Shown here one piece after another: positions 8,345 through 16,194 of a DNA stretch of 64,000 nucleotides; within the stretch, counting starts at the first letter, position 1, and every line of letters begins with the position of its first letter. Made by a program: the position numbers and the translations under genes. The stretch comes from Caproicibacter fermentans. GTDB lineage: Bacteria > Bacillota > Clostridia > Oscillospirales > Acutalibacteraceae. Under the pieces are notes generated by a model. It was given only the letters and a program-made list of their open reading frames with translations, did no database searches and was not told where the DNA came from. The stretch covers positions 111,619 through 175,618 of the forward strand of contig NZ_VWXL01000058.1 in NCBI RefSeq assembly GCF_009746625.1. The letters run 5' to 3'.

Positions 8345-9052
8345 ATGAAACCACTTTTTAACCCCTCCCTGATGTGCATGAACTTTCTTGACATTAAAAA
8401 GCAGATCGAAACGTTGAACACACGCGCCGATATGCTCCATTTTGATTTGATGGACGGGCATTTCGTTAAGAATATCACCCTGTCCCCCGATCTTGCCAAA
8501 ACGATTGCGCCGCTCTGTGCCATTCCGATGGATTTTCATCTGATGTGTACTGATCCCGCCGATTATCTTTCTCCTCTCGCGGAGGCGGTAGCGTCGATGA
8601 ACAAAAAAGGGATTCAAAGCTATTTCAGCCCCCATGCCGAAGTGATCAACGGTCGGGGCTTCCGGCTGATGGAAGCAATCCGCGCCGCCGGATTTAAGAC
8701 CGGCATCGCCGTCAATCCGGAGACGCCCCTTTCGATGATTCAGTCCTATCTGCACAAGCTGGACAAAATCACCTTCATGAGCGTAGACCCCGGTTTCGCG
8801 GGGCAGCCCTTTATTCCGGAAGTGCTGGATAAAATCCGCGAGGCAAAAAGGATCAAGGAGTCCGACGCTCAAAAATACCATTATATTCTTGAAATCGACG
8901 GGTCCTGCAATAAAAACACCTTTAAAACGCTGGCCGACGCAGGCGTCGAATCTTTTATCGTCGGTTCTTCGGGACTTTTTCGGAACGATCCGGACTTAAC
9001 AAAAGCCTGGGACATCCTGACTGAGCAGTTTGATGGTGCCGTCAATGGATGA
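8345..9052 (+). CDS. alsE: D-allulose-6-phosphate 3-epimerase
   Basis: Cytoplasmic TIM-barrel epimerase of the ribulose-phosphate 3-epimerase superfamily, 235 aa. It resembles E. coli AlsE more than Rpe: NPSLMCMNFLDIKKQIE, LHFDLMDGHFVKNITLSP-type strand, DFHLMCTDPADYL, ITFMSVDPGFAGQPFIPEVL and LEIDGSCNKNTFKTLADAGV. Metal-site residues His and Asp (HFDLMDGH, DFHLM) and the DPGFAGQ phosphate loop are present. In the E. coli pathway AlsE turns D-allulose-6-P into fructose-6-P. Fourth enzyme step relies on RpiB further down the operon. ATG 8345 follows GCGAGG. Confidence 0.9.
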   Translation: MKPLFNPSLMCMNFLDIKKQIETLNTRADMLHFDLMDGHFVKNITLSPDLAKTIAPLCAIPMDFHLMCTDPADYLSPLAEAVASMNKKGIQSYFSPHAEVINGRGFRLMEAIRAAGFKTGIAVNPETPLSMIQSYLHKLDKITFMSVDPGFAGQPFIPEVLDKIREAKRIKESDAQKYHYILEIDGSCNKNTFKTLADAGVESFIVGSSGLFRNDPDLTKAWDILTEQFDGAVNG

Positions 9053-9965
9053 ATATGTATTGGGAATCGATATCGGGGGAACCAATCTCCGAATGGGTAC
9101 CGTCACAAAGAACGGCGTCCTGTCCAACTTTGAGCGCAAGTCCAGCGCATCTTTGCTGAAAGGAAATGCGTCCGGAAATCTTATGAAAGAAATTAACGCC
9201 TACATAGACCGCTACCGTCTGCGCGAGCAAGTGATCGGAATTTGCATCGGCGTTCCAGCAACCGTTAATAAGGATAAAAGCTTTATCTTTTCTGCCCCCA
9301 ACCTCCACGGTCTTCAAAATATCGATCTGGGGCGCCTGATCAAGGAATCGACCGGGATTCCGACCATAGTTGACCGCGATGTGTATTATCTTCTGATGTA
9401 CGATATTATGACCATGAATCTGGATCCGAATCACGACAAAACCATACTGGGGATTTATATCGGAACGGGGATCGGTAACGCAATTTATATCAACGGCAAG
9501 GTATATGTCGGCAAAAACGGCGTCGCCGGAGAGTTGGGGCATATTCCCATGTATCATAACAGCGAGGCCTGCATGTGCGGCAACCGCGGATGCGCGGAGG
9601 TGGTGTGTTCGGGGCTGAAGCTGGAAAAGCTGGCGAAGGAAAAATTTCCCGACTGCCGTGTCCGAGATATTTTTTTGAAGCATGGGGACAGCCCTGAAAT
9701 AAAGGAGTTCATCGATACGCTTTCGCTGCCGGCCGCGACTGAAATCACTTTACTGGACCCCGATTTTGTGATTATTGGCGGTGGAGTGACTATGATGAAG
9801 GATTTTCCGTTCGACGATTTTCTGGATGCGATCCGCGCACATACGCGCCACCCGATGCCAGCGGAGAGCATCTGCTTCCTGAAGTCGAAGAAATCCCAAA
9901 CCAACGGCGTGATCGGCGGATCCTATGCAACGTTCGACACTTTGAAACGGTATTATAATAGCTGA
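9045..9965 (+). CDS. alsK: ROK-family sugar kinase, probable D-allose kinase
   Basis: Cytoplasmic kinase of about 306 aa. N-terminal ATP site LGIDIGGTNLRMG, central ELGHIP catalytic region (AGELGHIPMYH), and the ROK zinc motif CMCGNRGCAEVVCSG. The C-terminal LLDPDFVIIGGGVTMMKDFP closely matches the pattern of E. coli AlsK. It should phosphorylate D-allose to D-allose-6-P. ATG 9045 gives an 8-bp overlap with alsE and starts just before the ATP motif; ATG 9033 is an alternative and no clear RBS decides. Glucokinase or another ROK kinase is the other possibility, made unlikely by the operon. Confidence 0.85.
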   Translation: MDEYVLGIDIGGTNLRMGTVTKNGVLSNFERKSSASLLKGNASGNLMKEINAYIDRYRLREQVIGICIGVPATVNKDKSFIFSAPNLHGLQNIDLGRLIKESTGIPTIVDRDVYYLLMYDIMTMNLDPNHDKTILGIYIGTGIGNAIYINGKVYVGKNGVAGELGHIPMYHNSEACMCGNRGCAEVVCSGLKLEKLAKEKFPDCRVRDIFLKHGDSPEIKEFIDTLSLPAATEITLLDPDFVIIGGGVTMMKDFPFDDFLDAIRAHTRHPMPAESICFLKSKKSQTNGVIGGSYATFDTLKRYYNS

Positions 9966-10044
9966 ATAACAGCTTATTATAAAAAAAGAACCGGTTTTCA
10001 TCAGGGAGAAGAAGGGCGTGGAACTTTTATGCCGGACACATCAA

Positions 10045-10067
10045 ATACGGTGTAAAATGTACCGTAT
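10045..10067 (+). repeat. Inverted repeat between alsK and alsB
   Basis: ATACGGT (10045-10051) and ACCGTAT (10061-10067) with a 9-bp spacer in the 155-bp gap before alsB. It could be an operator or a weak RNA hairpin; no T-run follows. Confidence 0.4.
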
Positions 10068-10120
10068 CAGTGATCTTTAATCTAATGAGAACGGGATCTA
10101 AAGAAAGGTAGTATTGAAAA

Positions 10121-11125
10121 GTGAAAAAATTGTTGTGTCTGATTCTGTCAATTGCTGCGGCACTGCCGCTGGCAGCCTGTGCTTCCGGCGGCGCCGCTTC
10201 CTCCGCCGCAGCGCCCGCCGCAGATTCCGCTAACGCGGATGTCAAAAAATATGCCGTGATCCTGAAAACCAAGAATACGGACTTATGGAGCAAAATGTAC
10301 ACAGGCATCGAAGCCGAGGGCAAAGCAAAAGGATGGCAGGTTGACCTGTACACCGCGAAGTCGGACGACGATACGGAAGGTCAGCTCGCAATTCTGGAAT
10401 CCTGCCTGACCAAGGACTATGCGGGCATTGCAATCGCTCCTTGCTCTGCGGTGAATATGATAACCGGCGTGAAGGAGGCCAACGGCAAGGGCATCACCAT
10501 TGTCAACATCGATGAAGAATTTGACCCGAAGCAGATGGAAAGCCAAGGCGCTACCTGTTCCGCCTACATAGCAACCGATAACAAAGCGGTCGGTAAAAAG
10601 GGCGCGGAATTTCTTTGCAGTCAGATTGATCCGAACAGTCAGGTCGGCGTTATTGAAGGCAAATCAGGCAACGTTTCCTCCGAAGACCGCGCAGGCGGCG
10701 CCAAGGAAGCGTTCAAGGCAAAGGGGATGAAAATCGTAGGCGACCAGTGCGCCGACTGGGATATGCAGAAGGCTCTTGACACCGCAGCTACATGGATTCA
10801 GCAGTATCCGGATATAAAGGCGATTTACTGCTGTAACGATACGATGGCAATGGGTGCTATGCAGGCGATTATAAATGCGAATAAAGTTGGGAAAATCAAG
10901 ATCTGCGGAACCGACGGCGACACGGACGCCATTAAATCGGTTTCCGAAAACAAGCTGACCGCAACCATTGCTCAGGATTCCGCCGCCATCGGATCCATTT
11001 CCCTCGACAAGCTGGTTGATGCCGTCGAGAACCCAAGCAAATATAAGGCTTCCTGCGAGCCGGAAAAAACACCGATCAATTCGGTGCTCATTACGGCCGA
11101 AAACGCAGCCCAGTACCTGAAATAA
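10121..11125 (+). CDS. alsB: D-allose-type sugar-binding lipoprotein
   Basis: Solute-binding protein of the RbsB/AlsB family, 334 aa. Signal MKKLLCLILSIAAALPLAA ends in a lipobox Cys (AACASG) followed by an Ala/Ser linker. Family features: YAVILKTKNTDLWSKMYTGI, CNDTMAMGAMQAI and KICGTDGDTDAIKSVSENK. The phrase KTKNTDLWSKM resembles AlsB-type allose-binding proteins. Start is GTG 10121, preceded by AGAAAGG. The binding protein comes after the enzymes here rather than first, unlike E. coli. It delivers the sugar to AlsC/AlsA. Confidence 0.9.
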   Translation: MKKLLCLILSIAAALPLAACASGGAASSAAAPAADSANADVKKYAVILKTKNTDLWSKMYTGIEAEGKAKGWQVDLYTAKSDDDTEGQLAILESCLTKDYAGIAIAPCSAVNMITGVKEANGKGITIVNIDEEFDPKQMESQGATCSAYIATDNKAVGKKGAEFLCSQIDPNSQVGVIEGKSGNVSSEDRAGGAKEAFKAKGMKIVGDQCADWDMQKALDTAATWIQQYPDIKAIYCCNDTMAMGAMQAIINANKVGKIKICGTDGDTDAIKSVSENKLTATIAQDSAAIGSISLDKLVDAVENPSKYKASCEPEKTPINSVLITAENAAQYLK

Positions 11126-11169
11126 AGCTTATCCCTGTTTTTTCCGTTGCTATAGAAAAAAACCCGCGG

Positions 11170-11212
11170 CCAAAAGTGAAAGGCCAGCTTTGCCCCGGCC
11201 CTTCACTTTTGG
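11170..11212 (+). repeat. Strong intercistronic stem-loop before rpiB
   Basis: CCAAAAGTGAAAGGCC (11170-11185) and GGCCCTTCACTTTTGG (11197-11212) pair over 16 bp with one mismatch and an 11-nt loop, followed by ACTTTTGTT and then the rpiB RBS. It may partly terminate after alsB or stabilise the alsB message. Confidence 0.65.
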
Positions 11213-11232
11213 ACTTTTGTTAGGAGTGATCT

Positions 11233-11715
11233 ATGATGAAGCTCGCCATCGGCAACGATCACGTCGCCGTCGAAATGAAAAACCAGATCAAAGAGTACGT
11301 GGAATCGAAGGGCATTGAAGTAATCGACGTCGGTACCAACAGCACGGAGCGGTTCAACTATCCGATCAGCGGGTACAAGGTTGGCAAACTGGTGGCTTCC
11401 GGCCGGGTGGACGGGGGGATACTGATCTGCGGAACCGGCATTGGGATCAGTCTTGCCGCCAACAAAGTAAAAGGAATCCGCGCTTGTGCCTGCAGCGAAC
11501 CTTATTCCGCAAAGCTGAGTAAGCAGCACAACAACTCCAATATCATCGCTTTCGGCGCCCGGGTCATCGGTGTCGAGACGGCAAAAATGATTGTGGATGA
11601 ATGGCTGAATGCTAGCTATGAGGGCGGGCGGCATCAGGTCCGGATCGATATGATTTCTGAAATTGAAAATACGGACAGACTGAGCGCGGCAGACGGGGAG
11701 CAGATGGAGTTTTAA
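11233..11715 (+). CDS. rpiB: RpiB-type sugar-phosphate isomerase (ribose-5-P / allose-6-P)
   Basis: Cytoplasmic isomerase of the RpiB/LacAB family, 160 aa. Motifs: LAIGNDHVAVEMK at the N-terminus, the active-site loop GGILICGTGIGISLAANK with its catalytic Cys, and CSEPYSAKLSKQHNNSNI. RpiB of E. coli also isomerises D-allose-6-P to D-allulose-6-P, the substrate of AlsE. As last gene of this operon that is its likely main job. ATG 11233 follows TAGGAG with six bases between; a second ATG at 11236 is equivalent. Confidence 0.92.
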   Translation: MMKLAIGNDHVAVEMKNQIKEYVESKGIEVIDVGTNSTERFNYPISGYKVGKLVASGRVDGGILICGTGIGISLAANKVKGIRACACSEPYSAKLSKQHNNSNIIAFGARVIGVETAKMIVDEWLNASYEGGRHQVRIDMISEIENTDRLSAADGEQMEF

Positions 11716-12539
11716 GTCTTGCGCGCCCGCAGTTTAAGTATCCCCTTCCGGGGTTATCTTTTGGACGGTTTAGGTCGGAATCTGCTGCGTACAGAGTCTT
11801 GTCTTCGACGGGGTTGCGTACGCGTCGGCGACAAGACCGCTTTCGCGGGAAAAGCGTCGTGCTGTTTCCGGGCAGGTGTCCCGCGTTGTGAAAAGAAGAA
11901 TAAGGATGACTTCTTTCCGGATTGAGACCATGTCGGAAGGAAGTATTTTATTGGTCGGCTCTGGAAGCGGAAATATGCTTTTTCAGCGTCTTAAATATGA
12001 TTTCGATATGTGGGGTTTTATTTCAAACAGCCCGTGGACAAGTACGATTCGTTCGTAGGGGAAGTTGTTGTACTTTCCGTTTTCGCACCCGCAGGAGAGG
12101 AAAGACCGAAAGCAAGTAAAAACAAAAGCATAAAAGAGATTATTTTATTTTCCAGTTTCATCTTCGACTGCCTTTCTAATTTTATTTAATTTGTCCATAT
12201 AATACTATTGTTTGATGATTTTGCAATAAACAATTTTGCAATTTTGTCATAAGAAGCGCCCGACAGACCGACAGGACTGTGGCACCGGGGTGAAATATGC
12301 AACCGTCTCAAAGCCCAAACTCTTACCCGGACTTCGGTTCGCATAGCACCCATTGGAGCGATATTTGGCCGGGCGCCCTTATTTTAGTCACCGGTGAGAA
12401 TCAACAGAACCAATATCCTTTGCCAACTGCAAAGCTGTGGCTATTGCCACCAAGAGTTCATTGGACGAAATACGTCATCCATATTCATGAATTTTTGTCG
12501 ACATTTTTGGAACGAAATTTGCCGAAAATAACGCTTCAG
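11716..12539. other. Intergenic region with no convincing gene
   Basis: About 820 bp after rpiB. A small CCCC-TTCC-GGGG hairpin followed by TTATCTTTT near 11737-11763 may end the als transcript. A larger hairpin, GTCTTGTC (11796-11803) with GACAAGAC (11830-11837) and inner arms CGACG/CGTCG, lies further on. On the minus strand around 12405-12475 a roughly 27-codon open stretch (SNELLVAIATALQLAKDIGS) looks like a fragment of a small alpha-helical protein. Together with the transposase remnant next to it, this looks like a decayed insertion region. Confidence 0.5.
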
Positions 12540-12782
12540 TTAACTCAGAATTGCAATTTTCGCTGTAGGTTTTCTTCCTTGTGAAGAATAGGCGCGATAC
12601 AGTTCCCCATAATCCAGTTCCTCAAGTTGGGCGCTGGCAAGCCGTACCGGATCATCCTGCGGTATTGTAATTTCCATATCCATTGGGAGCGTTACCTGTT
12701 GAAATTTCCGATCGAATCTGTTATGCTCTATAGATTTTAAATTTTTTCCATAACATATAAAGCAAAAAGTCGGAACAGCCAT
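12540..12782 (-). pseudogene. N-terminal fragment of an IS1182-type transposase
   Basis: An 80-aa frame whose internal part reads ITIPQDDPVRLASAQLEELD followed by YGELYRAYSSQGRKP. This is the conserved N-terminus of IS1182-family transposases (usually about 450-550 aa). It stops shortly after the GRKP motif, so the catalytic DDE core is gone. No intact partner or clear terminal repeat is seen. It is a relic of an insertion between the als and threonate operons. Confidence 0.65.
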
Positions 12783-13047
12783 CCCCTTTATGGACGGTTG
12801 CTCTTATTTTTTCGGGTGTTTTGCAGCAGCCCCTTCTTTTGTCTTACAGCGATGCTACATTAAAATGTTCGATTTTGTTTGATTAACAAGGAATGATTCA
12901 TGAATATAGATAATTTAGCTTTTTAAAATCTGTGAAAATCAATAAATTTGTACTATATCTATTGACTTGTTTCATATATAAAGTATAATAAAATTACATA
13001 AACAAACATTTTCAATCATTATAGAACAATTTGGTGGTGATTTTAAA
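12783..13047. other. AT-rich leader region upstream of the DeoR gene
   Basis: 265 bp. The first part may still belong to the transposase remnant. The rest is AT-rich and carries the promoter at 12962-12989. Confidence 0.5.
12962..12989 (+). promoter_or_regulatory. Promoter of the threonate/erythronate operon
   Basis: TTGACT (12962-12967), 16-bp spacer, TATAAT (12984-12989), about 60 bp before the DeoR start codon. Confidence 0.75.
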
Positions 13048-13827
13048 ATGCTTTCTCAAGAACGTGTTGCTCAGATTCTGGAATTCATTAATGAACATGG
13101 GTCCGCTCGTGTAGAGGAGCTTGCAAGCACGCTGAACGTCAGTGAAATGACAATCCGGCGCGACCTTGAAAAGTGCCAGAAGAAAGGGCTGATTCAGCGC
13201 TGCCATGGCGGGGCTGTTTTAAAAAGGCCAAACGAACGGGAACAGCCTTATGAAGATAAGCAGTGCATTCATCAGGATCAAAAACGAAAAATAGCGGAAA
13301 TCTGCGCCTCGATGATTCCCGACGGTGCAACCGTATATCTTGACGCCGGGACGACAAATTATCAGATCGCGGAGAGAATTTTCCGCATTCCCGACCTGAC
13401 CGTTGTTACAAACGACGTAATGATCGCGGCCATGTTGCACCAGCGGGACATACGCCTTCTAGTCGTCGGCGGCGAAGTGCAAAACTCAACGGGAAGCACG
13501 CTGGGCCCGTTCGCGGAGCAGATGCTCCGCAGTATCCGAATTGATCTTTCCTTTATGGGAGCCGCGTCTATCGACCCTGACTACAATGTCATGACACCGA
13601 CGATCGAAAAAGCCTTTTTAAAAAGGCTGGTGACCGAAATATCGAATAAAAGCTACCTGGCCGCCGATGCCTCTAAATTTGACCGGCAGTCTATGGTTTT
13701 AATCAACAACCTGAAGGATTACGCCGGAGTCGTCACGGACAGGGCTTTTACGGACGCCGAAGAAAAACAGATTCATGACATGCAGATCAATATCATACCG
13801 GCTGGAACTGCCGGGGAGGAGCGATGA
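13048..13827 (+). CDS. DeoR-family transcriptional regulator
   Basis: Cytoplasmic regulator of 259 aa. N-terminal DeoR helix-turn-helix (RVAQILEFINEHGSARVEEL then LNVSEMTIRRDLEKC) with the GLIQRCHGGAVL wing. The C-terminal effector domain is sugar-phosphate-isomerase-like (TVYLDAGTTNYQIAERI, VVTNDVMIAAML, VVGGEVQNSTGSTLGP, SYLAADASKFDRQSM). It is first in the operon with the kinase starting 3 bp after its stop, so it probably senses a phosphorylated C4 intermediate and represses its own operon. That is inference from family and position. Confidence 0.92.
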   Translation: MLSQERVAQILEFINEHGSARVEELASTLNVSEMTIRRDLEKCQKKGLIQRCHGGAVLKRPNEREQPYEDKQCIHQDQKRKIAEICASMIPDGATVYLDAGTTNYQIAERIFRIPDLTVVTNDVMIAAMLHQRDIRLLVVGGEVQNSTGSTLGPFAEQMLRSIRIDLSFMGAASIDPDYNVMTPTIEKAFLKRLVTEISNKSYLAADASKFDRQSMVLINNLKDYAGVVTDRAFTDAEEKQIHDMQINIIPAGTAGEER

Positions 13828-13830
13828 GAC

Positions 13831-15138
13831 ATGCTTCAATGCGCCGTAATCGCGGATGATTTGACCGGAGCAAACGCCAGCGGTGTTTTGCTGACGAAAA
13901 TCAATTTAAAAACGTATACGGTTATGAACCGGGAACGGCTGTCCCTTGACAACCTTTCGTCCTGCGACTGTGTGGTTTATCCGACTGACAGCCGGAGCGT
14001 GGACAAAAAAATTGCCTATAACCGCGTTTACAATGTTGCCAACCTGTTGAAGAGCCCCCGGATTAAGCTATATTCCAAACGAATCGACAGCACTCTGCGG
14101 GGCAACTTGGGAAGTGAGACGGACGCGCTGCTGGACGCTCTGGGCGACTCAAAGCGGGTTGCCATGGTGGTTCCCTGTTACCCCACTTCCGGGCGCGTCC
14201 TGGTCGGAGGGTATTTGCTGGTAAACGGGCTTCCGCTCAGCAGAACCGAAGCTGCGGTGGACCCCAAAAACCCAATCGGCACGTCGGAAGCCGCCGCTCT
14301 GTTTCGAGAACAGTCCCGATATCCCATCGGCTCCATCCTAATTGCAGATCTTGCAAAAGGCTGGCCGCATGTGACGCAAAAAATTTGCCAGCTGCAGGAG
14401 AAAGGAATCCGTATCATTCTATTTGATGCTGTTACGCAGGAAGATATTGAATTGATTTCAGAAGCGGTTTTAAAAAGCGAAGTCCCGTTTATCGCGGTTG
14501 ACCCGGGGGTTTTCACCGCGACACTCTCCAGAAAAATGATTCAGCCCCAGACCGCCGGAAAAAAGCAGCGGATTCTCGTCGCAATCGGCAGTGTAAACGC
14601 GGTTGCCAAAGTCCAGGTGGAACAGTTCCTTCTGTCCCGGAACGTGTACAACTGCTATATTAACACAAAAGAACTGCTGGAAGGAGAAGAACGGCGGGAA
14701 CGGGAAATTGTACGCGTTACGGAGGATGTTTTATCAAACTGCGAAAGCTATGATGTTTGCAGTATCATCGGTTCCGGGATTCTCCCTGAAAAAAGAGTCT
14801 CTTTCGAGCCCTATATGGAGCGTTTGGGGTGCACCGCGAACGAGCTTTCCGCCAAAATCAATCAATCTATCGCGCAAATGACGGAAAACATTTTATGCTC
14901 CGACCAGAATTTTAAAGGCCTCTACTCCTGCGGCGGGGATATCACGGTGGCAGTCTGCCGCCGCCTTGAAGCAGTTGGACTGCGCCTGCTCGGCGAAGTC
15001 ATCCCGCTTGCTGCATACAGCGAGCTGATGGGAAGCCGCTGCGAACATCTGAAGATTATTACAAAAGGCGGCATGGTTGGGGACAAAAACGCCATCGTGA
15101 CCTGTATACAATATTTAAAGGAAAAATTAATGATTTAA
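13831..15138 (+). CDS. Four-carbon acid sugar kinase (D-threonate/D-erythronate kinase)
   Basis: Kinase of the former DUF1537 family, 435 aa, which phosphorylates the 4-hydroxyl of D-threonate or D-erythronate in the cytoplasm. N-terminal substrate domain begins CAVIADDLTGANASGVLL; DSTLRGNLGSE is the second family block. C-terminal nucleotide-binding domain shows LYSCGGDITVAVCRRL and ITKGGMVGDKNAIV. GGGGAGGAG lies just upstream of ATG 13831. The next gene, a PdxA-like dehydrogenase, and the GntP permease match the D-threonate (DtnK-PdxA2) pathway; the paralogous D-erythronate kinase cannot be excluded from sequence alone. Confidence 0.88.
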   Translation: MLQCAVIADDLTGANASGVLLTKINLKTYTVMNRERLSLDNLSSCDCVVYPTDSRSVDKKIAYNRVYNVANLLKSPRIKLYSKRIDSTLRGNLGSETDALLDALGDSKRVAMVVPCYPTSGRVLVGGYLLVNGLPLSRTEAAVDPKNPIGTSEAAALFREQSRYPIGSILIADLAKGWPHVTQKICQLQEKGIRIILFDAVTQEDIELISEAVLKSEVPFIAVDPGVFTATLSRKMIQPQTAGKKQRILVAIGSVNAVAKVQVEQFLLSRNVYNCYINTKELLEGEERREREIVRVTEDVLSNCESYDVCSIIGSGILPEKRVSFEPYMERLGCTANELSAKINQSIAQMTENILCSDQNFKGLYSCGGDITVAVCRRLEAVGLRLLGEVIPLAAYSELMGSRCEHLKIITKGGMVGDKNAIVTCIQYLKEKLMI

Positions 15139-15161
15139 TTGCCTGAAAGGGGAAAATCAAC

Positions 15162-16166
15162 ATGAAAAAACCAATCATTGCCATACCAATCGGAGACCCT
15201 GCTGGAATCGGGCCTGAAATCACCGTCCGTGCCGTTTCGGATCCCGTCGTGAAGAACGCAGCCCGCTGCGTAGTGGTGGGTGACCGAAACGTGGTGGAAA
15301 ACACCTATCAAATCACCGGAATTCCTTTACACACAAATGTTATCGAAAATCCGGAAGACGGGGATTATTCGGACGGAGTTCTCAATTTGGTCAACGTTGA
15401 AAACATCGAACTGCCAAAGCTTGTGATTGGTCAGATCAGTGGCATGTGCGGCAAAGCCGCTTACGAATACATTGCAAAGAGCATCGAGATCGCAAACGCC
15501 GGGAAAGCGGACGCAGTTGCCACAACGCCGATCAATAAAGAATCTTTGAAAAAAGGAGGGGTACCCTACATCGGTCATACGGAAATCTTCGGCGCGCTCA
15601 CGCACACCGAAGACCCGTTGACAATGTTCGAAGTCCGCGGCCTGCGTGTTTTCTTCCTGTCAAGGCATGTGTCTCTTCAAAAAGCGTGTTCCATGGTAAC
15701 GAAAGAGCGCATTATGGATTACGTAAAACGCTGCACGCAGGCGCTCGCAAAACTCGGCGTTACGGAAGGAACTATGGCGGTTGCGGGCCTGAATCCGCAC
15801 AGCGGGGAGCACGGCCTGTTCGGAGACGAGGAAGTCCGTGAAGTCATACCGGCCGTTGAGGAATTAAAGCGGCTGGGCTACCGTGTTGAAGGGCCAATCG
15901 GCGCCGATTCCGTGTTCCACCTTGCGCTGCTGGGCCGTTACAACAGCGTCCTGTCCCTGTACCACGATCAGGGGCACATCGCTACAAAGACACTGGACTT
16001 CGAACGGACCATTTCCATCACGTCAGGCATGCCGATCCTGCGGACTTCAGTGGATCACGGCACCGCTATGGACATTGCGGGGAGCGGTACCGCAAGCTCT
16101 GTCAGCATGGTTGAGGCTATCCTGCTGGCTGCAAAGTATTCCCCCGCATTTACAGGCAAAGGGTAA
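15162..16166 (+). CDS. PdxA2-like D-threonate/D-erythronate 4-phosphate dehydrogenase
   Basis: NAD-dependent, metal-requiring beta-hydroxyacid oxidative decarboxylase, 334 aa. N-terminus [17 protein letters not shown] is the PdxA signature. Three metal histidines are visible in [18 protein letters not shown] and [11 protein letters not shown]. PdxA proper makes pyridoxal phosphate, but in an operon with a four-carbon acid sugar kinase the family member PdxA2 is known to convert the 4-phospho sugar acid to dihydroxyacetone phosphate and CO2. That role fits best here. RBS AAGGGG precedes ATG 15162. Confidence 0.88.
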   Translation: MKKPIIAIPIGDPAGIGPEITVRAVSDPVVKNAARCVVVGDRNVVENTYQITGIPLHTNVIENPEDGDYSDGVLNLVNVENIELPKLVIGQISGMCGKAAYEYIAKSIEIANAGKADAVATTPINKESLKKGGVPYIGHTEIFGALTHTEDPLTMFEVRGLRVFFLSRHVSLQKACSMVTKERIMDYVKRCTQALAKLGVTEGTMAVAGLNPHSGEHGLFGDEEVREVIPAVEELKRLGYRVEGPIGADSVFHLALLGRYNSVLSLYHDQGHIATKTLDFERTISITSGMPILRTSVDHGTAMDIAGSGTASSVSMVEAILLAAKYSPAFTGKG

Positions 16167-16194
16167 AATGTGATTAGGGAAGGAAGTTGTATTG

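Noticed and set aside
12297..12584. 95-aa plus-strand frame
   Set aside because: No recognisable domain or good RBS, and it overlaps the transposase remnant on the other strand.
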